Translations under genes and position numbers: made by a program
Shown here: positions 36,586-48,536 of the stretch, piece after piece
Numbering within the stretch: the first letter of the stretch is position 1
How the letters are laid out: every line of letters starts with the position of its first letter
From: Zestomonas carbonaria
GTDB taxonomy: Bacteria; Pseudomonadota; Gammaproteobacteria; Pseudomonadales; Pseudomonadaceae
Length of the DNA stretch: 64,000 nucleotides
Reading direction: 5' to 3'
Assembly: GCF_904061905.1 (NCBI RefSeq)
Contig: NZ_CAJFCI010000039.1
Span: 1 to 64,000, forward strand
Notes under the pieces: model-generated
What the model was told of the DNA's origin: nothing
The model's database searches: none
The model's input: the letters and a program-made list of their open reading frames with translations, nothing else

Positions 36586-37356
36586 TTACGGCTGGCCGTA
36601 GGCCAACGGATAGACCAACCTCCCCACCGCCTCGTTGAGCAACACCCCGCTCTGCCAGACCGCCCGGCTCTCCGGCAGCCAGCCGCCACCGGGGCGTTCG
36701 TTGGGGGTGCCCATGAAGCCCATCGGCGCGGCGATCACCTCCAGGCCGGCCTGCTCGAAGCACCAGCGCGCTCGCGGCATGTGGCTCGCCTGGGTGACCA
36801 GCACCACCCGGCGGACACCGGCCGGTCGCAGGATGGCCGCGCTGTCGCGGGCGTTCTCCCAGGTGGTGCGGCTGCCCTCCTCCCGCCAGCGCACCTCGAC
36901 ACCGAAGTCGCGCGCCAGGCTGTCGGCCATCAGTGCCGCCTCGCTGGGCGGACGCACGCCGAAATGCAGGCCACCGCTGGTCAGCACGGGCAAGTCGCTG
37001 GCCTTGGCCAGCCGTGCCGCGTAGCGCATCCGCTCGATCGCCATGAATCCCGGCTGGTCGCCGCCCCAGCCCGGATCATCCACGTCGCGGCCGGCGCCGA
37101 GCACCACGATGGCATCGGCCTGCCGCGCCAGTTCCGGCCAGCGGCTTTCCGGCAGCGGCGCTTCGGTCTCCAATGCACGCGCCGACCACTCGACCACCAC
37201 CGGCAGGCTCATTACCCACAGCCCACCGAAGCCGAGCACGAAACAGGCAGCGGCCAGGCGCGGGAAACGCCGGCGCAGCCACCAGCCGGCCAGCAGCAGG
37301 AGCAGCAGGCCGCCCGGCGGCAGGATCAGTTGTTTGACGATATAGCGAATGAACAT
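36586..37356 (-). CDS. YdcF/ElyC/SanA family envelope protein
   Basis: 256 residues with two N-terminal membrane helices (residues 5-25 and 33-52) and a DUF218 domain: ADAIVVLGAGRDVDDP near residue 83, LPVLTSGGLHFGVRPPSEAALMADSLARDFGV and GVRRVVLVTQASHMPRARWCFEQAGLEV. ElyC-like members affect peptidoglycan precursor use and envelope integrity. No lipid-carrier enzyme motif is clear. It may form a minus-strand pair with the YbeL-like gene, though their 49-base gap leaves room for a promoter. Confidence 0.8.
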   Translation of the reverse strand: MFIRYIVKQLILPPGGLLLLLLAGWWLRRRFPRLAAACFVLGFGGLWVMSLPVVVEWSARALETEAPLPESRWPELARQADAIVVLGAGRDVDDPGWGGDQPGFMAIERMRYAARLAKASDLPVLTSGGLHFGVRPPSEAALMADSLARDFGVEVRWREEGSRTTWENARDSAAILRPAGVRRVVLVTQASHMPRARWCFEQAGLEVIAAPMGFMGTPNERPGGGWLPESRAVWQSGVLLNEAVGRLVYPLAYGQP

Positions 37357-37404
37357 CGGGCACCTCCAGGGTGCCCGAGTTTAGGGCTTTGTCTCGACCG
37401 CGAG

Positions 37405-37851
37405 CTACCGGGGCTTCTGGGTCCGGAAAAGCTGCGAGCCGCAGGTCTCGCATCCCTGCACGCCCAGCCCCGGCTGCCAGTTGGCCGGCGTACCACACAG
37501 GGCACAACACAGTTGGCGTCGTCGCTTGAGCGACGACTTCACGCCCGGCGTCCTGGCGGCGCCGGCGCGCACGCCATTGCGCTGCGGCCGCAACGGACGC
37601 AGCGCGCGCCGTTCGATCAGAGCCAGTTCCTCGGCGGCGGCGTGCCAGCCGCTCAACCAGCTCAGGTCATGATCCAGGTAGGCATTGATCAGGGCCACCT
37701 CGGCCGAGCTCAAGCCCCGCAACTCCAGCTCTCCAGGCCGTTCGTCACGCCACCGCTGGGCCGTTTCGGCCTCCTCCAGCGCCAGGGCGAGACGCTGTAA
37801 CAACCGTTCGTACAGGCCGCCTTCCACTTCCACTCGCCGCAACTCGCCCAT
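37405..37851 (-). CDS. YbeL-like zinc-ribbon protein (DUF1451)
   Basis: 148 residues. The N-terminal half is a helical pair (YERLLQRLALALEEAETAQRW, then SAEVALINAYLDHDL), the middle is basic, and the C terminus carries a zinc ribbon, CALCG...CETCGSQLF, ending FRTQKPR. This order matches the DUF1451/YbeL family. E. coli ybeL also lies beside leuS, and leuS is two genes away here, so synteny agrees. Function is unknown. The ATG at 37851 is chosen because the helical region begins there. Confidence 0.7.
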   Translation of the reverse strand: MGELRRVEVEGGLYERLLQRLALALEEAETAQRWRDERPGELELRGLSSAEVALINAYLDHDLSWLSGWHAAAEELALIERRALRPLRPQRNGVRAGAARTPGVKSSLKRRRQLCCALCGTPANWQPGLGVQGCETCGSQLFRTQKPR

Positions 37852-37972
37852 CCACGCACCTCGTCGGGGCCGAACCCTGCCACCCCTGTGGAAAAGCTTA
37901 GCGTTCGCCTCGCAACCGACCACGCGCCGCGACCAACGGCGGGCGCGGCGCGGACTTCGGCCGAGTGCCGGC

Positions 37973-41405
<3,433 letters not shown>

Positions 41406-41413
41406 AGGCGGCC

Positions 41414-41433
41414 GCGCCCGCCCGAGCGGGCGC
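41414..41433 (+). terminator. Hairpin between leuS and lptE
   Basis: GCGCCCGC CCGA GCGGGCGC, an eight-base stem with a tetraloop, 31 bases before the lptE start. No T tract follows, so it may dampen rather than end transcription into lptE. Confidence 0.5.
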
Positions 41434-41463
41434 CCGGCAAATGGTTCTAAGGGGATAACAACG

Positions 41464-42069
41464 ATGCTCAAACGGAATCTGATGGTAATCGGCCTGGCCG
41501 CTCTGCTCTCGGCCTGCGGCTTCCACCTGCGCGGCACCGGCGACACCCAGTTCGCCCTCAAGGAGCTGAACCTGACCGCGCGCAACACCTACGGCGACAC
41601 CGTCAGGGAAGTCCGCGAGGTGCTGGAGAACAACGACGTCAAGGTCTACCCGGGCGCGCCCTACACCCTGGTGCTGGCGCGCGAGAGCCAGTCCAGGCGC
41701 ACCGCCAGCTACACCACCAACGCGCGCAGCGCCGAACTCGAACTGACCCTCGGGCTCGACTACGAACTGCGCGGCGCCAACAACCTGCTGCTGAGTACCG
41801 ACAAGCTGGAAGTCCGCAAGGTCTACGTGCAGGACGACAACAACCTGATCGGTTCCGGCCAGGAAGCCGACCAACTGCGTGGCGAGATGCGCCGCGACCT
41901 GGTCCAGCAACTGGCCCTGCGCCTGCGCCTGATCACCCCGGCCCAGCTCGACCAGTTGCAGCAGGACGCCGAAGCCAAGGCCAAGGCGGATGCCGAGGCG
42001 GCGGAAGCGGCGCAGCGCGCCCGCGCCGCCCAGCCGCAGCAATCGCCGCTGCAACTGCCGATCCAGTAA
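41464..42069 (+). CDS. lptE: LPS-assembly lipoprotein LptE
   Basis: 201-residue outer-membrane lipoprotein that plugs the LptD barrel and helps deliver lipopolysaccharide to the cell surface. The lipobox is LLSAC with acylated C18, followed by [19 protein letters not shown], the family N-terminal strand, and [27 protein letters not shown]. The C-terminal tail is a charged, alanine-rich coil ([21 protein letters not shown]). The ATG is followed by a good positively charged n-region. Confidence 0.95.
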   Translation: MLKRNLMVIGLAALLSACGFHLRGTGDTQFALKELNLTARNTYGDTVREVREVLENNDVKVYPGAPYTLVLARESQSRRTASYTTNARSAELELTLGLDYELRGANNLLLSTDKLEVRKVYVQDDNNLIGSGQEADQLRGEMRRDLVQQLALRLRLITPAQLDQLQQDAEAKAKADAEAAEAAQRARAAQPQQSPLQLPIQ

Positions 42070-42077
42070 CGGCCCCC

Positions 42078-42099
42078 GGGAGCCCGCCAACGGGCTCCC
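42078..42099 (+). terminator. Hairpin between lptE and holA
   Basis: GGGAGCCCG CCAA CGGGCTCCC, a nine-base perfect stem with a four-base loop, ending 12 bases before the holA start. The tetraloop CCAA and lack of a T tract suggest partial attenuation or mRNA end processing. It parallels the leuS-lptE hairpin. Confidence 0.6.
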
Positions 42100-42111
42100 C
42101 GCCTTCCCGCC

Positions 42112-43140
42112 ATGAAACTCAGCCCCGCACAACTCGGCAAGCACCTGCAAGGCAGCCTGGCACCGGTCTACGCGATCAGCGGCGACGAGCCGCTGCTCTG
42201 CCAGGAAGCCACCGACGCCATCCGCGCCGCCTGCCGCGAACACGGCTACGGCGAGCGCCAGGTGTTCAACGCCGAAGCCAACTTCGACTGGGGCCTGCTC
42301 TACGAAGCCGGCGCCAGCCTGTCGCTGTTCGCCGAGAAGCGCCTGCTGGAACTGCGCATCCCCAACGGCAAGCCCGGCGACAAGGGCACCGCGGCGCTGC
42401 TGGAGTATCTCAGCCGGCCGCCGGAAGACACCGTGCTGCTGATCAGCCTGCCCAAGCTGGATGGCAGCACGCAGAAGACCAAGTGGGCCAAGGCCCTGAT
42501 CGACGGCCCACAGGCGCAGTTCGTGCAGATCTGGCCGGTCGAGGTCGCCCAGTTGCCGCAATGGATTCGCCAGCGCCTGGCCCAGGCCGGCCTGGCCGCC
42601 ACCCCGGAAGCGGTCGACCTGATCGCCGCGCGGGTGGAAGGCAACCTGCTGGCCGCCGCCCAGGAGATCGAGAAGCTCAAGCTGCTCGCCGAGGGCAACC
42701 AGGTGGATGCCGCCACGGTACAGGCGGCGGTGGCCGACAGCGCCCGCTTCGACGTGTTCGGGCTGATCGACGCCGCCCTCAACGGCGAACCCGCCCACGC
42801 CCTGCGCACCCTGGAGGGTCTGCGCGGCGAAGGGGTGGAAAGCGCGGTGGTGCTCTGGGCCCTGGCCCGCGAGTTGCGCCTGCTGGCCGGCATCGCCCAC
42901 CAGCACGCCCAGGGCGTACCGCTGGACAAGGCCTTCTCCTCCGCCCGCCCGCCAGTCTGGGACAAGCGCCGCCCGCTGCTCGGCAAGGCCCTGCAACGCC
43001 ACCCGGCGGCACGCTGGGGCCAACTGCTGCGGGACGCCCAGAACATCGACGCGCAGATCAAGGGCCAGGCCGCCGGCGATCCCTGGACCAGCCTCAGTCG
43101 CCTGACCCTGTCGCTGGCCGGCAAGCGCTTGGCGCTATAA
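42112..43140 (+). CDS. holA: DNA polymerase III delta subunit HolA
   Basis: 342-residue clamp-loader delta subunit, which opens the beta clamp. Features: MKLSPAQLGKHLQGSLAPVYAISGDEPLLCQEATDAIR at the N terminus, the AAA-like domain with LSLFAEKRLLELRIPNGKPG near residue 63, RPPEDTVLLISLPKLDGSTQKTKWAKAL near 100, and a C-terminal collar with RRPLLGKALQRHPAARWGQLLRDAQNIDAQIKGQ. Length is normal. A REP palindrome follows its stop at once. Confidence 0.95.
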   Translation: MKLSPAQLGKHLQGSLAPVYAISGDEPLLCQEATDAIRAACREHGYGERQVFNAEANFDWGLLYEAGASLSLFAEKRLLELRIPNGKPGDKGTAALLEYLSRPPEDTVLLISLPKLDGSTQKTKWAKALIDGPQAQFVQIWPVEVAQLPQWIRQRLAQAGLAATPEAVDLIAARVEGNLLAAAQEIEKLKLLAEGNQVDAATVQAAVADSARFDVFGLIDAALNGEPAHALRTLEGLRGEGVESAVVLWALARELRLLAGIAHQHAQGVPLDKAFSSARPPVWDKRRPLLGKALQRHPAARWGQLLRDAQNIDAQIKGQAAGDPWTSLSRLTLSLAGKRLAL

Positions 43141-43146
43141 GACATC

Positions 43147-43193
43147 GTAGGAGCGCGCCATGCGCGCGATTCGCGGGCATGGCCCGCTCCTAC
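43147..43193. repeat. REP palindrome downstream of holA
   Basis: GTAGGAGCG with GCCATG facing CATGGC and CGCTCCTAC; the arms form a hairpin of about 16 pairs around a CGCGCGATTCGCGGG centre. Related copies lie at 30375, 44970-45037 and 45193-45218. Likely holA transcript end. Confidence 0.8.
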
Positions 43194-43260
43194 ACATTCT
43201 GCCTCTAGTGCGAATCAACCCGGCTGGACATTTTTTCACCAACGGCGCATGCTCCGCGCG

Positions 43261-43275
43261 CCTGCACCGTGCAGG
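43261..43275 (+). promoter_or_regulatory. Palindrome in the arfA leader
   Basis: CCTGCAC C GTGCAGG, two perfect seven-base arms, 20 bases before the arfA ATG. It could be an operator or an RNA hairpin that affects arfA translation; no factor is known to me. Confidence 0.45.
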
Positions 43276-43294
43276 CCCAATCACGGAGATCGTC

Positions 43295-43450
43295 ATGGCC
43301 AAGAAATCCGCAAACGGCCCGAACAAGGCCAAGTCCCTGGTCGCCCAGCCGCTGTTCCGCTGTCGCAGGGAAACACCGAAGAAAGGCAAGGGCAGTTACC
43401 GCCGCGAAGCCTCCCACCGTTGGGAGGCTTCTTCGTTTCTGGCGGCCTGA
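43295..43450 (+). CDS. arfA: Ribosome-rescue factor ArfA, encoded over an internal hairpin
   Basis: 51-codon gene whose product matches ArfA in its core: QPLFRCRRETPKKGKGSYRR, residues 18-37, aligns with the PLFR...KGKGSY segment of E. coli ArfA. ArfA recruits release factor RF2 to ribosomes stalled on non-stop mRNA as a backup to tmRNA. An 11-bp perfect hairpin at 43406-43431 covers codons 38-46, just after the KGKGSYRR motif, so mRNA cut or ended there would encode a shortened active protein that is itself tmRNA-controlled, the mechanism known for E. coli arfA. The ATG follows GGAG. Standard gene callers may miss it owing to its small size. Confidence 0.88.
   Translation: MAKKSANGPNKAKSLVAQPLFRCRRETPKKGKGSYRREASHRWEASSFLAA
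43406..43431 (+). promoter_or_regulatory. Hairpin inside arfA (RNase III site or terminator)
   Basis: GAAGCCTCCCA CCGT TGGGAGGCTTC: 11 perfectly paired bases with a tetraloop, followed by TTCGTTT. It lies within the coding region before the nominal stop. In ArfA genes such hairpins truncate the mRNA by RNase III cleavage or by termination. Confidence 0.85.
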
Positions 43451-43505
43451 AATCCCGTTCGGGCATGGTAAGGTGGCGGCTGGCAACACCGCGACGAGAT
43501 TTCCC

Positions 43506-44810
43506 ATGCCGAAACACCCCCTGCGCACCCTGGCCTGCGCAACCCTGACGCTTCACCTGGGCCTGCTCAGCGCCTGCGCCAGCGACACCGCAGAAGCCCC
43601 GACTCCCGCGCCCAGCACGCCTCCCGCGCCGACCAAGCAAGCGACGGTAACGCCGGCTTCGCAGTCCATCGTCCAGCAACCGAGCAGCCTCAGCTTCGCC
43701 GACTGGCGCGACCAACTGCGCCGCGAAGCACTGGCCGCCGGTATCGACGCCAAGCTGTTCGACCGCGCCTTCGCCGGAGTCACCCCCGACCCGAAAGTGA
43801 TCGCCGCCGACCGCAGCCAGCCGGAGTTCACCCGGCCGGTCTGGGAATACCTGGACAGCGCCGTCTCGCCGGCCCGCCTCGAACGCGGCCGCCGGCTGCT
43901 CGGCGAACATCGCGCCACCCTCGACAGCATCCAGCAGCGCTATGGCGTGTCCAAGGAAGTGCTGGTGGCGGTATGGGGCATGGAAAGCGCCTTCGGCAGC
44001 CACATCGGCGACTACAACGTGATCCGCTCGCTCGCCACCCTGGCCTACGAAGGCCGCCGCCAGGCGTTCTGGCGCGAGCAATTGCTGGCCGCCCTGCAGA
44101 TCCTCCAGCACGGCGACATCGCTCCCGAGCGGCTGGTCGGCTCCTGGGCCGGCGCCATGGGCCAGACCCAGTTCATCCCCACCACCTACAACCAGCATGC
44201 CGTGGACTTCGACGGCGACGGCCGTCGCGACCTGTGGAACTCCTCGGCCGACGCCCTGGCCTCGGCCGCCCACTACCTGGGCAACTCCGGCTGGCAACCC
44301 GGCCAGCCCTGGGGCTTCGAGGTGCGCCTGCCGGAAGGTTTCGACTACGGCCTGGCCGACCCGGACGAGCGTCGCAGCCTGGCGCAGTGGGCGGCGCTGG
44401 GCGTGAAGCCGGTCAAGGCCAACGCGAACGCGCCGGCCGATGCCAGCGCCGCCCTGCTGCTGCCAGCCGGCCATCGCGGCCCGGCCTTCCTGGTGCTGAA
44501 CAACTTCCGCAGCATCCTGCGCTACAACAACTCCACCTCCTACGCCCTGGCCATCGGCCTGCTCGCCGACGGCCTGGCCACTGGCAGCAGCCAGTTGCAG
44601 GGCAGTTGGCCACGCAGCGACCGCCAGTTGGGACGCAGCGAACGGGTCGAGCTGCAGGAACTCCTGGCCCAGCGCGGCTTCTCCCCGGGCGCCGCCGACG
44701 GCATCATCGGCGCCAACACCCGCAAGGCGATCCGTGGCTTCCAGCAACAACTGGGCTGGCCGGCGGACGGCTATCCGAATGCCGCGCTGCTGGAAGCATT
44801 GCGCCGGTAG
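43506..44810 (+). CDS. sltB3: Lytic murein transglycosylase SltB3, lipoprotein with PG-binding domain
   Basis: 434 residues: lipobox LLSAC with C24, a Pro/Thr-rich linker (residues 29-60), a GH103 (MltB-type) catalytic domain with the catalytic Glu in VAVWGMESAFGSHIG and the family SWAGAMGQTQFIPTTYNQHAVDFDGDG, then a C-terminal PG_binding_1 domain (LQELLAQRGFSPGAADGIIGANTRKAIRGFQQQLG). It cleaves glycan strands, leaving 1,6-anhydro-MurNAc. It corresponds to PA3992. The ATG starts the signal peptide. It shares its family with SltB1 five kb downstream, which lacks the added domain. Confidence 0.92.
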   Translation: MPKHPLRTLACATLTLHLGLLSACASDTAEAPTPAPSTPPAPTKQATVTPASQSIVQQPSSLSFADWRDQLRREALAAGIDAKLFDRAFAGVTPDPKVIAADRSQPEFTRPVWEYLDSAVSPARLERGRRLLGEHRATLDSIQQRYGVSKEVLVAVWGMESAFGSHIGDYNVIRSLATLAYEGRRQAFWREQLLAALQILQHGDIAPERLVGSWAGAMGQTQFIPTTYNQHAVDFDGDGRRDLWNSSADALASAAHYLGNSGWQPGQPWGFEVRLPEGFDYGLADPDERRSLAQWAALGVKPVKANANAPADASAALLLPAGHRGPAFLVLNNFRSILRYNNSTSYALAIGLLADGLATGSSQLQGSWPRSDRQLGRSERVELQELLAQRGFSPGAADGIIGANTRKAIRGFQQQLGWPADGYPNAALLEALRR

Positions 44811-45285
44811 AACGGAGGCTGGAGGCTGGAGGCTGGAGGCTGGAGGCTGGAGGCTGGAGGCTGGAGGCTGGACAGGGTTCTGGCCATGCACCTTCTGCGT
44901 CAAACCTTTTTTCGCGGCCATGGAACTGGGCGTCCCCGCCGATCCTACAGGTCAACCTCAATGCCGGCCTGTAGGAGCGCGCCATGCGCGCGATCACCGG
45001 CAACGCCAAAGCATCGCCAGCAAGCTGGCTCCTACAAAAGCAGACGAGTAGCCCGGATCCAATCCGGGCTACGTGGCTGTTTATTGGGTCCCCGCATTAG
45101 TGGCGGGGATCCAATGAGGGCGGCTTCATAAACACGCAGGAGTGAGGGGGGACGCTTAGTTCTCTACTCGCGAAGTTTTTTGCGTTGCCGGGGATCGCGC
45201 GCATGGCGCACTCCTACAAGAAGACCACCACAGCCCCGGAGCGCTTTTTCGTCCAGCCTCCAGCGCTCTTATCGGCTTTCCGCCC
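44811..45285. other. 475-base repeat mosaic between convergent sltB3 and lipA
   Basis: In order: heptamer array (44814-44869); REP pair (44970-45037, starting GTAGGAGCGCGCC and ending GCTGGCTCCTACA); hairpin GTAGCCCGGAT CCA ATCCGGGCTAC (45048-45072); family B palindrome ATTGGGTCCCCGC...GCGGGGATCCAAT (45083-45115); an inverted REP arm (45193-45218); and the inverted copy of the heptamer arm (45251-45263). No gene is evident. Confidence 0.8.
44814..44869. repeat. Tandem heptamer repeat, GGAGGCT x 8
   Basis: Eight exact back-to-back copies of GGAGGCT, then a partial GGA, beginning three bases after the sltB3 stop. The last 13 bases plus flank, CTGGAGGCTGGAC (44861-44873), have a perfect inverted copy at 45251-45263. 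It is probably the slipped-strand expanded arm of a terminator palindrome. Confidence 0.95.
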
Positions 45286-46266
45286 TCAACCGATCTTCTG
45301 CCCGTGGGCCTGCTGGTCGGCGTGGTAGGAGGAGCGCACCAGCGGCCCCGAGGCCACGTTCTTGAAGCCCATCTTGGCGCCTTCCTCGGCGAACCAGGCG
45401 AAGGTATCCGGGTGCACGAAGCGCTGCACCGGCAGGTGGCTGCGCGACGGTTGCAGGTACTGGCCGAGGGTCAGCATGTCGATGTCGTGCTCGCGCATGC
45501 GCTGCATCACTTCGATCACTTCCTCGTCGGTCTCGCCCAGGCCGAGCATCAGGCCCGACTTGGTCGGCACGTGCGGGACCATCTGCTTGAACTTCTGCAA
45601 CAGGTCCAGCGACCACTCGAAGTCCGAGCCCGGCCGCGAAGCCTTGTACAGGCGCGGCACGGTTTCCAGGTTGTGGTTGAACACATCCGGCGGCTCCTGG
45701 GCGGTGATTTCCAGGGCCACGTCCATGCGCCCGCGATAGTCGGGAACCAGGGTTTCCAACTGGATGCCGGGCGACAGCTTGCGGATCTCGCGCAGGCAGT
45801 CGGCGAAGTGCTGGGCGCCGCCGTCGCGCAGGTCGTCGCGGTCCACCGAGGTGATCACCACGTACTTGAGGCGCAGGTCGGCGATGGCGATCGCCAGGTT
45901 CTTCGGCTCGTCCACGTCCAGCGGCTTCGGCCGGCCGTGGCCGACGTCGCAGAACGGGCAGCGACGGGTGCAGATGTCGCCCATGATCATGAAGGTCGCC
46001 GTGCCGCCGCTGAAGCATTCGCCGAGGTTCGGGCAGGAGGCTTCCTCGCAGACGCTGTGCAGCTTGTGCTTGCGCAGCAGTTGCTTGATGCGGTCGACTT
46101 CCGGGGAAACCGGGATGCGCACGCGAATCCAGTCCGGCTTCTTCGGCAGTTCCTCGGTGGGGATGATCTTCACCGGGATGCGCGCCACCTTCTCGGCGCC
46201 ACGCAGCTTGACGCCGGCCTCCACTTTCGCCGGGCTCTTCTTGCCCGCCACTTCTACTGTGCTCAT
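45286..46266 (-). CDS. lipA: Lipoyl synthase LipA
   Basis: 326-residue radical SAM enzyme that inserts two sulfur atoms into octanoyl chains. Both clusters are visible: the auxiliary [12 protein letters not shown] and the SAM-binding [10 protein letters not shown] (CxxxCxxC). The conserved C-terminal RSSYHAD carries the Ser ligand of the auxiliary cluster. Its ATG overlaps the lipB stop by four bases. It ends the twelve-gene minus-strand series. Confidence 0.97.
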   Translation of the reverse strand: MSTVEVAGKKSPAKVEAGVKLRGAEKVARIPVKIIPTEELPKKPDWIRVRIPVSPEVDRIKQLLRKHKLHSVCEEASCPNLGECFSGGTATFMIMGDICTRRCPFCDVGHGRPKPLDVDEPKNLAIAIADLRLKYVVITSVDRDDLRDGGAQHFADCLREIRKLSPGIQLETLVPDYRGRMDVALEITAQEPPDVFNHNLETVPRLYKASRPGSDFEWSLDLLQKFKQMVPHVPTKSGLMLGLGETDEEVIEVMQRMREHDIDMLTLGQYLQPSRSHLPVQRFVHPDTFAWFAEEGAKMGFKNVASGPLVRSSYHADQQAHGQKIG

Positions 46267-46922
46267 AGCGATTCGATTCCGCCCTTCAGGGTCGTCTGTT
46301 CAGCGTAGCCAAGGTGATGGACGAGCTGCGCGCGCAGCCGGGCACATACTTCGGCGAATTCAAGCGGCCCCACCAGGTCGCGCAACTGGGTCATGGCCAT
46401 GCCGGCATAACCGCAGGGGTTGATACGTTGGAACGGCTCCAGGTCCATGTCGACGTTCAGCGCCAGGCCATGGAACGAACGGCCGTTACGGATGCGCAGG
46501 CCGAGCGAGGCGATCTTCGCCCCATCGACGTAGACCCCCGGCGCGCCGTCGCGCAGCTCGGCCTGCACGTCGTATTCGGCGAGCAGGCCGACCAGGCTGC
46601 GCTCGATGCGCTGGACCAGCTCGCGCACGCCCACGCCGGAGCGACGCACATCGAGCATCAGGTAGCCGACCAACTGGCCCGGCCCGTGGTAGGTCACCTG
46701 CCCGCCACGGTCTACCTTGACCACCGGGATGTCGCCGGGAAACAGCAGGTGCTCGTCCTTGCCGGCCTGGCCCAGGGTGAACACCGGCGGGTGCTGGAGC
46801 AGCCAGACCTCGTCGCCGGTCTCCGCGCCACGCTCGGCGGTGAAACGCTGCATGGCGTGCCAGGTCGGTTCGTAAGGCAGCACGCCCAGCTCGCGAAAGC
46901 CGAGGACGCTCGGAGCCGCCAT
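46263..46922 (-). CDS. lipB: Octanoyltransferase LipB
   Basis: 219 residues from the ATG at 46922, which overlaps the ybeD stop by one base (TGATG); a GTG one codon upstream is possible. The enzyme moves octanoate from ACP to lipoyl domains. Key segments: [25 protein letters not shown] near residue 70, [29 protein letters not shown] with the catalytic Lys, and [13 protein letters not shown] with the catalytic Cys. The neighbour lipA completes lipoate synthesis. Confidence 0.95.
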   Translation of the reverse strand: MAAPSVLGFRELGVLPYEPTWHAMQRFTAERGAETGDEVWLLQHPPVFTLGQAGKDEHLLFPGDIPVVKVDRGGQVTYHGPGQLVGYLMLDVRRSGVGVRELVQRIERSLVGLLAEYDVQAELRDGAPGVYVDGAKIASLGLRIRNGRSFHGLALNVDMDLEPFQRINPCGYAGMAMTQLRDLVGPLEFAEVCARLRAQLVHHLGYAEQTTLKGGIESL

Positions 46923-47200
46923 CACAGCACCATGTGCACGCGCCCGGTGGCGCGCAACTCGATGTGCAGGGCCTGGAGCTGTTCGAGGCTGGTGGCGGTG
47001 ATCAGCAGTTGCACTGTCTGGAAACGACCGTTGCGGCTGTCGCGCAGCACCAGGGTGCCTCGGTCGAGTCCCGGCGCGTGGCGCTCGAGGATGTCGACGA
47101 CCAGCTCGACGAAGCCCTCGCCAGCGTCACCGATCACCTTGATCGGGTAGTTCTCGCAGGGGAACTCGATTTTCACATTCGGGGTATCGGTGTCGGTCAT
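46922..47200 (-). CDS. ybeD: YbeD family (DUF493) protein
   Basis: 92-residue small ferredoxin-like fold protein: [29 protein letters not shown] near the start and [26 protein letters not shown] at the end. YbeD is conserved beside lipB in many proteobacteria and is thought to be a regulatory or ligand-binding domain; its role is unknown. The ATG at 47200 is chosen; a start seven codons upstream is open. Its stop overlaps lipB by one base. Confidence 0.88.
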   Translation of the reverse strand: MTDTDTPNVKIEFPCENYPIKVIGDAGEGFVELVVDILERHAPGLDRGTLVLRDSRNGRFQTVQLLITATSLEQLQALHIELRATGRVHMVL

Positions 47201-47312
47201 GGCGGCGAACTCGTGGTCCACAGGGCGCCTTGCCAGGCTGGCGCCGCGTCACGGGCGGCGCCAATGCCTGAACCCGCCAGTCTCTCGTGGAGAGCGGCGG
47301 GCAGCGGGCGAA
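47201..47312 (-). other. Gap between dacC and ybeD
   Basis: 112 bases including a CGCGCCTTGCC...GGCGGCGCC-type imperfect hairpin near 47222-47262. A promoter for ybeD-lipB-lipA may lie here, but I see no clear hexamers. Confidence 0.3.
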
Positions 47313-48473
47313 TCAGTTGAACAGACTGTAGAAGAACAGACGGATGCTATCCCACAGACGACGGAACAGGCCACCTTCGTCGACCGCTTCCAGGGCTACC
47401 AGGTCGGCGCTCTTGACCACCTGGTCGCCCAGCTTGACCTCGACCTTGCCGATCACGTCGCCTTGCTTGATCGGCGCGATCAGTTGCGGCTCGAGGCTCA
47501 TGCTGGCCTGCAGGTTCTTCAGTTGCCCCTTGGCCATGCTCAGGGTCAGGTCCTCGGCCAGGCCGGCCTTGACCTGGCGGTCGACGCCCTTCCAGACCTG
47601 GGCCTTGGCCAGCTCGGCGCCCTTCTGGTAGAAGGTGCGGGTTTCGAAGAAGCGGAAGCCATAGGTCAGCAGCTTCTGGGTTTCGGCGGCGCGGGTCTGC
47701 TCGCTGTTGGTGCCGAACACCACGGCGATCAGGCGCATGTCGTCACGCACGGCGGAGGCCACCAGGCAGTAGCCGGCTTCCTCGGTGTGGCCTGTCTTCA
47801 GGCCGTCGACGGTCTTGTCGCGCCACAGCAGCAGGTTGCGGTTGGGCTGCTTGATGTTGTTCCAGAGGAATTCCTTCTGCGCGTAGATCGAGTAGTGGGC
47901 CGGGTCCTCGTAGATGATCGCGCGGGCCAGCAGGGCCATGTCGTGGGCCGAGGAGTAGTGCTCCGGGTGCGGCAGGCCGGTGGCGTTCATGAAGTGGCTG
48001 TTCTTCATGCCGAGCCGGGCGGCGGTGGCGTTCATCATGTCGGCGAAGGCGTCTTCGCTGCCGGCGATGTGCTCGGCGATGGCGACGCTGGCGTCGTTGC
48101 CGGACTGGATGATGATGCCGTGCAGCAGGTCGTCGACGCTGACCTGGGTGCCGACCTGGATGAACATCCGCGAACCGCCGGTGCGCCAGGCATTCTCGCT
48201 GACGGTGACCAGGTCGCTTTCCTTGATCTGCCCGCGGTTGATCTCCAGGGTGGCCAGGTAGGCGGTCATCAGCTTGGTCAGGCTGGCCGGCGGCAGGCGC
48301 TCGTCGCCATTGCTCTCAACCAGCACGTTGCCGCTGGCGGCATCCATCAGCAGATAGGACTTGGCCGCCAGTTGCGGCGGCGCCGGGACTACCTGTTCGG
48401 CGGCCCCTACCACGGGGGTGAGAAGCAACAGGGCTGGCAGCAGCAGGCGTTTGGCAAAGGTGGTGATGTTCAT
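47313..48473 (-). CDS. dacC: D-alanyl-D-alanine carboxypeptidase DacC (PBP5/6 type)
   Basis: 386 residues with a signal peptide (MNITTFAKRLLLPALLLLTPVVGA), a peptidase S11 domain and the C-terminal PBP5 domain. Active-site motifs: PPASLTKLM (SxxK), IQSGNDASVAIAE (SxN) and DGLKTGHTEEAGYC (KTG). The tail SIRLFFYSLFN is an amphipathic membrane anchor typical of PBP5. It removes the terminal D-Ala from stem peptides. It follows rlpA by 63 bases, with AGAGAGACGG before its ATG. Confidence 0.95.
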   Translation of the reverse strand: MNITTFAKRLLLPALLLLTPVVGAAEQVVPAPPQLAAKSYLLMDAASGNVLVESNGDERLPPASLTKLMTAYLATLEINRGQIKESDLVTVSENAWRTGGSRMFIQVGTQVSVDDLLHGIIIQSGNDASVAIAEHIAGSEDAFADMMNATAARLGMKNSHFMNATGLPHPEHYSSAHDMALLARAIIYEDPAHYSIYAQKEFLWNNIKQPNRNLLLWRDKTVDGLKTGHTEEAGYCLVASAVRDDMRLIAVVFGTNSEQTRAAETQKLLTYGFRFFETRTFYQKGAELAKAQVWKGVDRQVKAGLAEDLTLSMAKGQLKNLQASMSLEPQLIAPIKQGDVIGKVEVKLGDQVVKSADLVALEAVDEGGLFRRLWDSIRLFFYSLFN

Positions 48474-48536
48474 CCGTCTCTCTGAAGATTTCTCAAATGA
48501 AGAAGCGCGCCCTGGTGGGCGAAATGCGCCAGGCCA

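Noticed and set aside
44814..44869. Short tandem repeat as a possible CRISPR-like array
   Set aside because: Units are seven bases with no spacers; it is a simple tandem repeat.
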